From Porticoccus sp041395745 (lineage in GTDB: Bacteria > Pseudomonadota > Gammaproteobacteria > Pseudomonadales > Porticoccaceae): a DNA stretch of 64,000 bases. Shown here in pieces: positions 25,613-35,097 of this stretch. Position 1 is the first letter of the stretch; each line of letters begins with the position of its first letter. The stretch covers positions 186,001 to 250,000 of the forward strand of contig JAWKZV010000001.1 in the NCBI GenBank assembly GCA_041395745.1, in the 5' to 3' direction. The notes under the pieces are model-generated. The model saw only the letters and a list, made by a program, of their open reading frames with translations. It was not told the DNA's origin and ran no database searches. The translations under genes were made by a program, and so were the position numbers.

Positions 25613-26626
25613 GTGGTCAGCTTTACACTGGCAGAAGTTGCTGCACATATTGGTGCCGAGTTGCGTGGTGATGTCGATCGCCGCGTGACCGGACTGAACA
25701 CCTTGCAGCTGGCGGGACCTGAGCAACTAAGTTTCCTGGCTAATCCTGCCTACCGGCAATACCTGGATAGCGCCAATGCGGCTGCCGTCATTATCCATCC
25801 GGATGTGGCGGACGATTTTCACGGGAATGCCCTGGTAATGTCGAATCCGTACCTGGGTTATGCGCTGGCCACGCAATTATTTGATCGTTCACCGACCCTT
25901 CCGGCAGGGGCACATGAACGTGCTGTAGTGGCCGCTTCGGCCAAGGTTGATGCGTCGGCTGCCATCGCGGCTAATGCAGTAATTGGCGAAAACGTGGTAA
26001 TTGGTGCTCACACCTCCATCGGTCCGGGTGTGGTCATTGGTGATGGCACCGTCATCGGTGAACACTGCCGTTTGGCTGCAAATGTGAGCATATATCACGG
26101 TATTGTCATCGGTGATCATGTCACAATCCATAGTGGAGCAGTCATCGGCGCTGATGGCTTCGGTTTCGCCCAAAAGCAGGGGCGCTGGATCAAGATCCAC
26201 CAGTTGGGCTCGGTTGTCATTGGAAATCGCGTGGAAATTGGTGCCTGTACTACCATCGACCGCGGCGCATTGGGCAACACCATCATTGAGGACGGTGTCA
26301 TTCTGGATAACCACGTACAGGTGGCTCACAACGTCCAGCTCGGGGAGAATACCGCCATGGCGAGCTATGCCGGGGTGGCTGGCAGCACTGTAGTTGGCAA
26401 GAACTGTATTTTTGCCGCCAGATCCGGGTCTGTTGGGCACGTGACTCTCTGCGATGGAGTTCATCTCACTGCTGCAGCTGTTATTACCAAGTCATTAAAA
26501 GAACCAGGTTCCTACTCATCGGGAACGATGTTCAGTCAAACCAGGGACTGGAAAAAGAACGCGGTACGATTCAACCAACTGGATGAACTGGCCAGCCGCA
26601 TTAGAGAATTGGAAAAAAAACTGTAA
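25613..26626 (+). CDS. lpxD: UDP-3-O-acyl-glucosamine N-acyltransferase
   Basis: Third step of lipid A synthesis. The 337-residue protein has an N-terminal uridine-binding domain (SFLANPAYRQYL) and many left-handed beta-helix hexapeptides (AVIGENVVIGAHTSIGPGVV and following), with the catalytic histidine region HSGAVIGADGFGFA. Start GTG 25613, with a weak ribosome site. Part of skp-lpxD-fabZ-lpxA-lpxB. Confidence 0.96.
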   Translation: MVSFTLAEVAAHIGAELRGDVDRRVTGLNTLQLAGPEQLSFLANPAYRQYLDSANAAAVIIHPDVADDFHGNALVMSNPYLGYALATQLFDRSPTLPAGAHERAVVAASAKVDASAAIAANAVIGENVVIGAHTSIGPGVVIGDGTVIGEHCRLAANVSIYHGIVIGDHVTIHSGAVIGADGFGFAQKQGRWIKIHQLGSVVIGNRVEIGACTTIDRGALGNTIIEDGVILDNHVQVAHNVQLGENTAMASYAGVAGSTVVGKNCIFAARSGSVGHVTLCDGVHLTAAAVITKSLKEPGSYSSGTMFSQTRDWKKNAVRFNQLDELASRIRELEKKL

Positions 26627-26666
26627 TCACTGGCATTTTGAACTTTGCTGGATTTGAGAAAAGCTG

Positions 26667-27101
26667 ATGGATATCAACGAAATTAAACAGCGACTGCCCC
26701 ACCGTTACCCATTCTTGTTGGTCGACCGGGTGGTCGAGCTGGAGCCGGGTCAGCGCATCCTCGCCTACAAGAACATCACGGCCAATGAAGATGTCTTTAA
26801 TGGTCATTTCCCCAATACTCCCATCTTTCCTGGTGTCATGATCATTGAGGCCATGGCGCAGGCAGCCGGCGTGTTGGGCTTTGTAACAGAAGATAAATAT
26901 GCAGATGAAAATGCCCTGTATCTGTTTGCGGGTGTCGATAACGTTCGTTTCAAGCGTCAGGTAATTCCCGGTGACAGATTGATGCTTGAGGCCGAAATCG
27001 ACTCCGTAAAGCGAACCATCTGGCGCTTCAAGTGCCGGGCAACCGTTGACGGTGAACTGGCTTGTGAAGCTACCATTCTCTGTGCTCTGAAAACTTCCTG
27101 A
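26667..27101 (+). CDS. fabZ: 3-hydroxyacyl-ACP dehydratase FabZ
   Basis: A 144-residue hot-dog fold enzyme dehydrating 3-hydroxyacyl-ACP in fatty acid elongation. HRYPFLLVDRV and the catalytic GHFPNTPIFPGVMIIEAMAQ stretch (His, then Glu) are present. It sits between lpxD and lpxA, which compete for the same hydroxyacyl-ACP pool. lpxA starts 4 bases after its stop. Confidence 0.97.
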   Translation: MDINEIKQRLPHRYPFLLVDRVVELEPGQRILAYKNITANEDVFNGHFPNTPIFPGVMIIEAMAQAAGVLGFVTEDKYADENALYLFAGVDNVRFKRQVIPGDRLMLEAEIDSVKRTIWRFKCRATVDGELACEATILCALKTS

Positions 27102-27105
27102 TTCT

Positions 27106-27882
27106 ATGTCCCAGATTGACCCCAGAGCGATTATCGATCCCAGTGCAGAGTTGGGAGAGGATGTGGTAATCGGTCCTTGGACCATCGTTGGCCCGGACGT
27201 AAAAATTGGTGATGGCACGGTTATCCACTCCCATGTGGTAATTCGAGCCCTCACTACGATCGGTAAAAACAACCGCATCTTTCAGTTCACCACCATCGGA
27301 GAAGATACCCCGGATCTGAAGTACAAGGGTGAGCCAACTCGCCTGGAGATCGGTGATAACAATACTATCCGCGAGGGTGTTACCATCCATCGCGGTACGG
27401 TCCAGGACAACAGCCTCACCTCCATCGGCGACAATAACCTGCTGATGGCGTACGTTCATATTGGCCATGACTGCACGGTCGGCAGCAACTGCATCCTGGT
27501 CAACAATGCGTCCCTGGCGGGACATGTCGATGTAGGGGATTGGGCCATCATCTCTGGATACGCTCTGATTCACCAATTTGTTTCCATTGGCGCTCACAGC
27601 TTTATTGGTGCCGGTGCCTACCTCACCCAGGATCTTCCGGCGTACGTCATGGCTGCGGGAACGCCGACGGAACCCCGCACTATCAACAGTGAAGGCCTGC
27701 GCCGCAGGGGCTTCGATAAAGATCAGATCGCCGCTATCAAACAGGCTTACAAAGTGCTTTATCGCCAGGGGTTGCCCCTGGAAGAAGCATTGGAAAAAAT
27801 GGAATCCCTGGCTGCAGAGCAACCGGCCGTTCAGTTGATGATCGACACCGTTCGCGCCTCCAAGCGCGGATTGCTGCGCTAG
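27106..27882 (+). CDS. lpxA: UDP-N-acetylglucosamine O-acyltransferase
   Basis: First step of lipid A synthesis. The 258-residue protein is a left-handed beta-helix with repeated hexapeptides, the catalytic histidine region MAYVHIGHDCTVG and a C-terminal helical domain containing GLRRRGF. Length matches E. coli (262). Confidence 0.97.
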   Translation: MSQIDPRAIIDPSAELGEDVVIGPWTIVGPDVKIGDGTVIHSHVVIRALTTIGKNNRIFQFTTIGEDTPDLKYKGEPTRLEIGDNNTIREGVTIHRGTVQDNSLTSIGDNNLLMAYVHIGHDCTVGSNCILVNNASLAGHVDVGDWAIISGYALIHQFVSIGAHSFIGAGAYLTQDLPAYVMAAGTPTEPRTINSEGLRRRGFDKDQIAAIKQAYKVLYRQGLPLEEALEKMESLAAEQPAVQLMIDTVRASKRGLLR

Positions 27883-27897
27883 ACTGCCGTCGTTTCC

Positions 27898-29046
27898 ATG
27901 TCAAATCCCCTAAGAATCGGTGTGGTCGTTGGGGAAGCCTCCGGGGACCAGCTCGGTGCCGGGCTGTTACGGGAGTTGAAACGCTTATATCCCGAAGCAA
28001 TCTTCGAAGGAATCGGCGGGCCAAAAATGCAGGCCCAGGGGTTTCGCAGCCTGTTTCCGATGGAGCGCCTTTCGGTGATGGGGCTGGTCGAGCCACTGAA
28101 ACGGTTGCCGGAGCTGCTGGGTATCCGCAGGGAGCTTTATCAACATTTTCTTGGCCACCGTTTTGATCTGGTGGTTGGTATCGATTCCCCCGACTTCAAT
28201 CTCGGTCTTGAGCTCAAATTGCGCAAGCAGGGTATCAAGACTGCTCACTACGTCAGCCCATCGGTATGGGCCTGGCGGCAGGGCAGGATTAAAAAAATCG
28301 CCCGTGCTGTTGACCTGATGATTACGTTGTTTCCGTTTGAAGCGGATTTCTATCGCCAGCATCAGGTTTCTGTTGCTTGCGTCGGACACCCCCTGGCGGA
28401 GGAGATACCCATTGAGCCGGATACAGCTGGTGCCAGAGCACAACTCGGAATTGCTCCTGATGCAACCGTGCTGACGCTGATGCCGGGCAGTCGCGGCTCG
28501 GAAGTGGAGGCGCTGGGACGGTTGTTTTTGGAAACGGCCATGCGTTGCCAAGAATCTGTAGACAATCTGCAGTTGCTGATTCCCGCGGCCAGTGATGAAC
28601 GCCGAACACAGTTGGCAACGTTGCTTGAGGACTATCCTGATTTGCCCTGTTCACTGCTGTCGGGGCAGTCTCACCTGGCGATGAGTGCGGCTGATGCAGT
28701 ACTGCTTTCATCGGGTACATCCGCTCTAGAAGCGATGTTGCTGAAGAAACCGATGGTGGTGAGCTATCGCTTGGGGAAATGGACCTATGCCCTGGTGTCC
28801 CGCATGTTGAAGGTGGATTATGTTTCTCTGCCCAACCTGCTGGCCAAAGAAGAGCTGGTGCCTGAGCTGCTGCAAGAGAAGGCCACCATCGATAATCTGA
28901 ACAACGCTGTTAAGGGGTTGTTACTGGATTCGCACCGGGTTGCTCATTTGAAACAGCGGTTTACTGAACTGCATCTGGGGCTGCGCCATGGTGGTAGTGA
29001 GGCTGCGGCCCGGGCTCTGTCCACCCTGATCGAGGGTGGGAAGTGA
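27898..29046 (+). CDS. lpxB: Lipid-A-disaccharide synthase
   Basis: A 382-residue GT-B glycosyltransferase joining UDP-diacylglucosamine and lipid X. The N-terminal GEASGDQLGAGLLREL, the KTAHYVSPSVWAWRQGRIKK segment and the C-terminal SGTSALEAMLLKKPMVVSYR donor site are present. Its TGA overlaps the GTG start of rnhB. Confidence 0.97.
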   Translation: MSNPLRIGVVVGEASGDQLGAGLLRELKRLYPEAIFEGIGGPKMQAQGFRSLFPMERLSVMGLVEPLKRLPELLGIRRELYQHFLGHRFDLVVGIDSPDFNLGLELKLRKQGIKTAHYVSPSVWAWRQGRIKKIARAVDLMITLFPFEADFYRQHQVSVACVGHPLAEEIPIEPDTAGARAQLGIAPDATVLTLMPGSRGSEVEALGRLFLETAMRCQESVDNLQLLIPAASDERRTQLATLLEDYPDLPCSLLSGQSHLAMSAADAVLLSSGTSALEAMLLKKPMVVSYRLGKWTYALVSRMLKVDYVSLPNLLAKEELVPELLQEKATIDNLNNAVKGLLLDSHRVAHLKQRFTELHLGLRHGGSEAAARALSTLIEGGK

Positions 29047-29657
29047 CCCGCCAATTCAAACTGGCCTATCAGGGAGACCTGCTGGCCGGAGTCGATGAGG
29101 TGGGACGCGGTCCCCTGGCTGGTGACGTGGTGACTGCGGCGGTCATTCTCGATCCCGCAAGGCCCATTGAAGGTCTCGCTGATTCAAAAAAACTTACAGA
29201 ACGCCGCCGTGAACAGTTGGCGGAAGAAATCCGCGACAAGGCACTGTACTGGCATATTGCCAGGGCATCAGTGTCCGAAATCGACAGCTACAACATCCTA
29301 CAGGCTACGCTGATGGCGATGGTTCGTGCGGTGGAGGGGTTGTCCCTGAAACCGGAATATGTGGCCGTCGACGGCAACCGCATGCCACGCTGGTCTTTTC
29401 GCGGGGAAGCGGTGGTCAAAGGGGACGCATTGGTCCCCGCCATTAGTGCCGCATCCATTCTCGCAAAGGTCTGCAGGGACACTGAAATGTGTCGTTTCGA
29501 AGAACAATATCCAGGCTATGGATTTGCTGCCCACAAGGGGTACGGTACCAAGCAGCACCGTGAAGCGATTGAGCACCTTGGTCCCACACCCATTCACCGC
29601 CGTTCTTTTGAACCGGTCAAGAGTATGCTTGCGGCGACTCAACTAAAGTTGCCGTAA
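29043..29657 (+). CDS. rnhB: Ribonuclease HII
   Basis: A 204-residue RNase H fold enzyme that nicks at ribonucleotides in DNA. The active-site acidic residues lie in AGVDEVGRGPLAGDVVTAAV and YVAVDGNRMP, and the RGYGTKQHRE-like segment reads KGYGTKQHRE. The GTG start at 29043 overlaps the lpxB stop. It ends the envelope cluster; about 230 non-coding bases follow before the acyltransferase. Confidence 0.97.
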   Translation: MTRQFKLAYQGDLLAGVDEVGRGPLAGDVVTAAVILDPARPIEGLADSKKLTERRREQLAEEIRDKALYWHIARASVSEIDSYNILQATLMAMVRAVEGLSLKPEYVAVDGNRMPRWSFRGEAVVKGDALVPAISAASILAKVCRDTEMCRFEEQYPGYGFAAHKGYGTKQHREAIEHLGPTPIHRRSFEPVKSMLAATQLKLP

Positions 29658-29887
29658 CCTCTGCCGCTGTTTTAAGTGGTTATTGTTTCTACAAGTGTTC
29701 CCGCAATGAAATTGTCCCGGAATCGCCTGCTATGCTAGGGTAGAGTCAAGGTGCCAAAGCCAGTGGTTGAAACATGTTCAAGCCCACCGGGTTAAGGTAT
29801 CTTCTGGCGAGTCTGACGCTCGCTGACAGGCCGCCTGCTCCACTAATGGTGGTATGAGGTTTTGCCAGCTCATTCAAGGATTGCCTC

Positions 29888-31417
29888 GTGAAACAGCTTA
29901 ATGGCCACGACGCCGTTTATCTCTACGCCGAGACCCCATCGACACCGGGCCATCTTGGGCTTCTTTATATCTACGATCAGTCAACTGCTCCGGGAAGCAG
30001 AATCCGCTTCAAAAGCGTGTTGGGACACATTAAGGAGCACCTGCATATCTCTCATGTGTTTCGCTCCAAGTTGATGCGGATGCCTTTCGACGTCGATCAC
30101 CCCTACTGGGTCGACGATGAAAACTTTGACCTGGAATACCATGTGCGCCATCTGGCGCTGCCCAAGCCGGGCGACTGGCGCCAGTTTTCGATCCTGATCG
30201 CCCGACTTCATTCCCGTCCGCTGGATATGTCGAAACCCCTATGGGAGATGTATGTGATCGAGGGGTTGGACAATATCCCCTGGATACCGAAAGGATCCTT
30301 TGCCATTTACACCAAGGTTCATCACTGCGCCGTGGATGGCGCGGCGGCGATTGATCTGGCCAGCCGATTCCACGACAAGAGTCCGGAGCCGGATAATGTC
30401 AGTCACGAACACAGCTGGGTCCCGAACCCCAAGCCGCCGGTAAAGGACCTGGTGATCAATACGCTGTTGAATAATGTAAAACACAACTTTGAACTCGGGT
30501 TCGACATTCTCAATGCCTTGCCATCATTTGGAAAAATGCTGATCAAGAAGGCAAGGCGCCGAGACATGCAGCCGGAGGAAACGGTGGTGCGACCGGAAAC
30601 CCGGTTCAACCATGACCACGTTTCCCCCCATCGGGTCTTCGGTGGTGTGGAATTGAGCCTGGAGGACATCAAGGACATTAAAAAAGCCGTGAGTGGTGCC
30701 ACCATCAACGATGTGTTGCTGGCACTCTGCGGTGGCGCCTTGCATTACTATCTGCAGGATAAGGAAGAACTGCCATTTCACTCACTGCGGGCTATAGTGC
30801 CGGTGCGCCAGAATACCCAGGGCAAGCAGCAGGGAGAAACCATGGCTGTCATGACACCCCCTTTGCACACGCAGGTGGCGGACCCTCTGGAAAGGCTCGA
30901 GGCGATTCAGTGGGATACCTCTACCAGCGCGGCATTGGAAAATGCCAGGGGTGCCAAGGATATGACGGATATCACCAGGCACATGCCGTCATTTACCATG
31001 GCACTGGGTATCGGGGTGGCAACTCACAGTCATCTGTCCAGGAAAACCCTTGCTGCCGTCGGCAATTGTGTATTGACGAACGTGCCAGGCCCGCAAATCC
31101 CTCTCTACATGAGAGGTGCCAAGCTGGTCTACGTGTCAGCGTTGGCTCCGCTGGTGGAGGGCCTGACATTGATGTTCAATGCTGTCAGCTATAACGGTCG
31201 CATCAGTATCTCATTCCAGTCCGACAGGGATGTCTTGCCCGATCCGGAATTTATGGAGAAATGCTGGGAGCGCTCCCTTGAGGAACTGAAATGTGCTGCG
31301 ACCAACCAGTGCCAGGATAAGGAAGGAGTGGTAATTCATAAAGTGAGAATACCCCGCACCGCCAAACGCACTCCGGGGGCCAGTCGCGGGCGCCCCTCAA
31401 AAATCGAACAAGCCTGA
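29888..31417 (+). CDS. Wax ester synthase/diacylglycerol acyltransferase (WS/DGAT) family
   Basis: A 509-residue member of the bacterial WS/DGAT family. The catalytic HHCAVDG (HHxxxDG, His145-Gly151) is preceded by PLW (117-119); the ND motif (TINDVLLALCGGAL) and LTNVPGPQIP are also present. These enzymes esterify acyl-CoA to fatty alcohols or diacylglycerol for storage lipid, or act on other alcohols; the acceptor is not predictable. The start is GTG 29888. The C-terminus ends in a basic tail (AKRTPGASRGRPSK). It stands alone between rnhB and dnaE, where dnaE directly follows in many gammaproteobacteria. Confidence 0.85.
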   Translation: MKQLNGHDAVYLYAETPSTPGHLGLLYIYDQSTAPGSRIRFKSVLGHIKEHLHISHVFRSKLMRMPFDVDHPYWVDDENFDLEYHVRHLALPKPGDWRQFSILIARLHSRPLDMSKPLWEMYVIEGLDNIPWIPKGSFAIYTKVHHCAVDGAAAIDLASRFHDKSPEPDNVSHEHSWVPNPKPPVKDLVINTLLNNVKHNFELGFDILNALPSFGKMLIKKARRRDMQPEETVVRPETRFNHDHVSPHRVFGGVELSLEDIKDIKKAVSGATINDVLLALCGGALHYYLQDKEELPFHSLRAIVPVRQNTQGKQQGETMAVMTPPLHTQVADPLERLEAIQWDTSTSAALENARGAKDMTDITRHMPSFTMALGIGVATHSHLSRKTLAAVGNCVLTNVPGPQIPLYMRGAKLVYVSALAPLVEGLTLMFNAVSYNGRISISFQSDRDVLPDPEFMEKCWERSLEELKCAATNQCQDKEGVVIHKVRIPRTAKRTPGASRGRPSKIEQA

Positions 31418-31432
31418 AATAAACCCTGGGCA

Positions 31433-31475
31433 GAAGCCAGAGTTGCGAGCATTGATGGCTCGTGACGCTGGCTTC
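31433..31475 (+). repeat. Imperfect inverted repeat upstream of dnaE
   Basis: GAAGCCAG (31433-31440) pairs with CTGGCTTC (31468-31475), with an inner CGAGC/GCTCG stem around a 7-base loop. There is no clear T-run, so it may be a weak terminator for the acyltransferase gene or part of the dnaE leader. Confidence 0.45.
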
Positions 31476-31508
31476 GCTCTTTGAGCAATCAAGAAAAGTA
31501 ATAACCCT

Positions 31509-34500
31509 ATGCAATCTGTTTTTGTTCATTTGCGTCTTCATAGCGAATATTCGCTGGTAGACGGTATGGTCCGACTCAAACCCCTGGTGAAGCGCGTAGT
31601 GGAGCAGGGTATGCCAGCTATCGCGCTCACCGATGTTTGTAATTTCTTTGGTCTGGTCAAATTTTTCAAAGCTGCACAGGGTGCGGGGATTAAACCCATC
31701 TGCGGTTCGGATATGCAGGTGGCAAGTGCTGAACCCGATGGTTCTCCTTATCAGGTCACCCTCTTGGTAATGAACCAACAGGGCTATCGCAACCTGACCC
31801 GCCTGATTTCCCGCGCTTACCAGGAGGGACAGCACCAGGGTAGACCGTTTGTACAGCGTCAGTGGATTGAAGAAGCCGCAGAGGGATTGATTGTCCTGCT
31901 GGGCCGTTTCAGTGATACAGGCTTTGCACTTCAAGGTAGCAAGATGGAGCAGGCCAGAGGGATGCTGGAAGCCTGGCAGGCAGTATTTCCCGATCGCTGC
32001 TACCTGGAATTGACGCGCACTGGGCGCGGTGGCGAAGAGGATTTTCTGCACCGGGCGGTCACCCTGGCCAGTGAAGCGGGTTGTCCGGTAGTTGCAACCA
32101 ATGACGTGCGTTTTTTGGATGCCGAACAATTTGAGGCCCACGAGGCCCGAGTCTGTATTGGTGAGGGGCGTGTCCTCGATGATCCTCGCCGTGAGCGTCG
32201 CTACAGTGAGCAGCAATATCTGCGCTCGGCCGAGGAAATGGTGGAATTATTCAGTGATCTGCCGGAGGCGCTGGAAAATACGGTCGAGATTGCCAAACGC
32301 TGCAGTCTGGAGTTGAAGCTTGGTGAATACTTCCTGCCTGAGTACCCGATCCCGGAGGGGATGACCACCGATAGCTTTTTCGAGAAGGTCTCCTGGGAGG
32401 GGCTGGACAAGCGCCTGACCGTTTTGCTGGATAGCAGCGCACCGGATTATCAACAGCAGCGTCAGGTGTATTTGGACAGGCTGCGTTTCGAGCTGGATAT
32501 CATCATCCAGATGGGGTTTCCCGGATACTTCCTGATCGTGATGGACTTTATCCGTTGGGCCAAGGATAACGATATTCCTGTGGGCCCCGGGCGGGGTTCC
32601 GGTGCTGGCTCCCTGGTGGCCTATGCGTTGGGGATTACTGACCTTGACCCACTCGAGTATGACCTGCTGTTCGAACGATTTCTGAACCCCGAACGGGTTT
32701 CCATGCCGGACTTCGATATCGACTTTTGTATGGATAATCGGGATCGGGTGATTTCCTATGTGGCAGATCGCTATGGCCGCGATGCGGTGTCCCAGATCAT
32801 CACCTTCGGTTCCATGGCTGCCAAGGCGGTGGTGCGGGATGTGGCAAGGGTTCAGGGCAAGTCCTACGGACTGGCGGACAAGCTGTCAAAGATGATTCCC
32901 CCTGATATTGGCATGACCCTGGAAAAGGCTGTGGCCCAGGAGGAGGTGCTGAAGGAATTCCTGGAGAACGATGAGGAAGCCCAGGAAATTTGGGAAATGG
33001 CCCTGCAATTGGAGGGGATTACCCGCAACGTCGGCAAGCACGCCGGTGGTGTGGTCATTGCACCCACCACGCTCACGGATTTCGCGCCCTTGTACTGTGA
33101 CGAAACCGGCGAGGGACTGGTCACCCAGTTCGACAAGGACGACGTGGAGCAGGCGGGGCTGGTGAAGTTCGACTTCCTCGGTCTGCGCACCCTCACCATC
33201 ATCGACTGGGCCGTCAAAATGGTCAATCAGCGCCTTGAGCGCAGTGCCGAGCAGCCAGTGGCAATCGAAGCCATACCCCTGGATGATCCAGCCACCTATG
33301 GGCTGATGCAGCGGGCGGAAACTACCGCGGTATTCCAGCTCGAATCCCGCGGCATGAAAGACCTGATCAAACGGGTGGAGCCGAGTTGTTTTGAGGACAT
33401 TGTGGCCCTGGTGGCGCTGTTCCGCCCCGGTCCACTACAGTCGGGCATGGTGGATGACTTCATCAACCGCAAACACGGTCGGGCCGAGGTGGCCTACCCG
33501 GATTCCAAATTCCAGCACCAAAGCCTGCAGCCGGTGCTGGAGCCCACCTACGGGGTGATCGTTTACCAGGAACAGGTGATGCAGATTGCCCAGGTGCTCG
33601 CGGGTTACACCCTTGGCGGCGCGGATATGCTGCGCCGCGCCATGGGCACGAAGAAACCCGAAGAGATGGCCAAGCAGCGGGAGATTTTTGAAGAAGGGGC
33701 CAAGAAGCAGGGCATTGACCCGGAGTTGGCGATCAAAATCTTCGATCTGGTGGAAAAGTTTGCCGGTTACGGTTTCAACAAATCCCACTCGGCCGCCTAC
33801 GCGCTGCTTGCCTATCAGACCGCCTGGCTGAAACAGCACTACCCGGCGGAATTTATGGCGGCGGTGCTCTCGGCGGATATGCAGAACACCGACAAGGTGG
33901 TGACGCTGATTGAGGAATGTCGTTTCCTGAAATTGTCGGTGTTGCCGCCGGATGTAAATCGTGGTCGCTTTATGTTCGCGGTTTCAGAGCAGGGTGAAGT
34001 CATATACGGGCTGGGGGCAATCAAGGGCCTGGGCGAAGGCCCGGTCAACAGCATCATTGCTGCCCGTGAAGAGGGTGGGCCATTTCGGGATCTGTTCGAC
34101 TTTTGTGCCAGGGTGGACGGACACCGGGTCAACAAACGGGCGCTTGAAGCTCTCATCCGTTCCGGTGCCCTCGACAGTATCGGCCCGGAAGGTGAGATCG
34201 GTTATCGCCGCGCCGTGATGTTAGCCGCCATGGAAGAAGCGGTAAAAATGGCCGAGCAAAACTCACGTAATGTGGACTGCGGCATGTCGGATCTGTTTGG
34301 GGCGACTCCCCAGGAAAGCGCACCGGAAATCGGTTACCAGGCATTTGGTCGCCAGCGTAGCATGACACCGAAAGAGCGGTTGCGTGGAGAAAAAGACACT
34401 ATTGGGCTGTACCTCACCGGGCATCCGGTTGATGAGTACCTCGATGAGCTGAGGCACTTTGTCGGTGGTCGGATTGTCGACCTGAAACCAGACAAAAAGT

Positions 34501-35003
34501 CCCAGATGGTGGCTGGGTTGGTGGTCGGGATGAGGGTCATCAAAACCAAACGTGGGGACAACATGGTGATCATGACGTTGGATGATCGCAGCGCCCGCAT
34601 TGAAGTTGCGGTATTTTCCGACACCTATCGGGAGCACCGGGACAAGATCGACAAGGATGCGCTGTTGGTGGTGGAAGGGCAGGTCTCTGAAGATGACTAC
34701 ACCGGTGGCTTGAAAATGAGGGCAGAGTCGGTTCGAAACCTGTTCGAAGCCAGAGCCAGCTATCTCAAGAGTATTTCCATCGAAGTACACCGGGACAGGC
34801 TGAGCGGTAGTTGTCTGGACCAGATGGCAGATATCATGTCGCCATACAGCCAGGGAAGTTGCCCCGTGCGAATACTCTATCGCTCCAGTGATGCACAGGG
34901 AGAAATCGCCCTGGGTGAGCAGTGGGCTGTCTCTCCGGAGGACGAACTTCTGCACAAGCTTCGCGACCTGTTCGGTAGTCAGGGCGTACAGCTAAGATTT
35001 TAA
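31509..35003 (+). CDS. dnaE: DNA polymerase III alpha subunit
   Basis: The 1164-residue replicative polymerase (E. coli 1160). Order: N-terminal PHP domain (FVHLRLHSEYSLVDG), polymerase core with PGRGSGAGSLVAYAL and the metal aspartates in MPDFDIDFCMDNRD, helix-hairpin-helix region, OB fold (around RGDNMVIMTLDDRSARIEV) and the C-terminal tau-binding region. It is followed by accA after 94 bases. Confidence 0.98.
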   Translation: MQSVFVHLRLHSEYSLVDGMVRLKPLVKRVVEQGMPAIALTDVCNFFGLVKFFKAAQGAGIKPICGSDMQVASAEPDGSPYQVTLLVMNQQGYRNLTRLISRAYQEGQHQGRPFVQRQWIEEAAEGLIVLLGRFSDTGFALQGSKMEQARGMLEAWQAVFPDRCYLELTRTGRGGEEDFLHRAVTLASEAGCPVVATNDVRFLDAEQFEAHEARVCIGEGRVLDDPRRERRYSEQQYLRSAEEMVELFSDLPEALENTVEIAKRCSLELKLGEYFLPEYPIPEGMTTDSFFEKVSWEGLDKRLTVLLDSSAPDYQQQRQVYLDRLRFELDIIIQMGFPGYFLIVMDFIRWAKDNDIPVGPGRGSGAGSLVAYALGITDLDPLEYDLLFERFLNPERVSMPDFDIDFCMDNRDRVISYVADRYGRDAVSQIITFGSMAAKAVVRDVARVQGKSYGLADKLSKMIPPDIGMTLEKAVAQEEVLKEFLENDEEAQEIWEMALQLEGITRNVGKHAGGVVIAPTTLTDFAPLYCDETGEGLVTQFDKDDVEQAGLVKFDFLGLRTLTIIDWAVKMVNQRLERSAEQPVAIEAIPLDDPATYGLMQRAETTAVFQLESRGMKDLIKRVEPSCFEDIVALVALFRPGPLQSGMVDDFINRKHGRAEVAYPDSKFQHQSLQPVLEPTYGVIVYQEQVMQIAQVLAGYTLGGADMLRRAMGTKKPEEMAKQREIFEEGAKKQGIDPELAIKIFDLVEKFAGYGFNKSHSAAYALLAYQTAWLKQHYPAEFMAAVLSADMQNTDKVVTLIEECRFLKLSVLPPDVNRGRFMFAVSEQGEVIYGLGAIKGLGEGPVNSIIAAREEGGPFRDLFDFCARVDGHRVNKRALEALIRSGALDSIGPEGEIGYRRAVMLAAMEEAVKMAEQNSRNVDCGMSDLFGATPQESAPEIGYQAFGRQRSMTPKERLRGEKDTIGLYLTGHPVDEYLDELRHFVGGRIVDLKPDKKSQMVAGLVVGMRVIKTKRGDNMVIMTLDDRSARIEVAVFSDTYREHRDKIDKDALLVVEGQVSEDDYTGGLKMRAESVRNLFEARASYLKSISIEVHRDRLSGSCLDQMADIMSPYSQGSCPVRILYRSSDAQGEIALGEQWAVSPEDELLHKLRDLFGSQGVQLRF

Positions 35004-35097
35004 TCCGGGTAGGAATTACCCGACGCTGTCAGTACAATGACCGGGTCCTTCCCTCGGGTGGGGCGTCCCCAGTCATCACCATGGATCAAAGGACCCT

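Noticed and set aside
31433..31475. Clear intrinsic terminator after the acyltransferase gene.
   Set aside because: The stem is interrupted and not followed by a T-run; recorded only as an inverted repeat.
31251..32216. A 321-codon minus-strand open frame over the start of dnaE.
   Set aside because: It is opposite the PHP domain of dnaE and the acyltransferase end, and has no recognisable motif.
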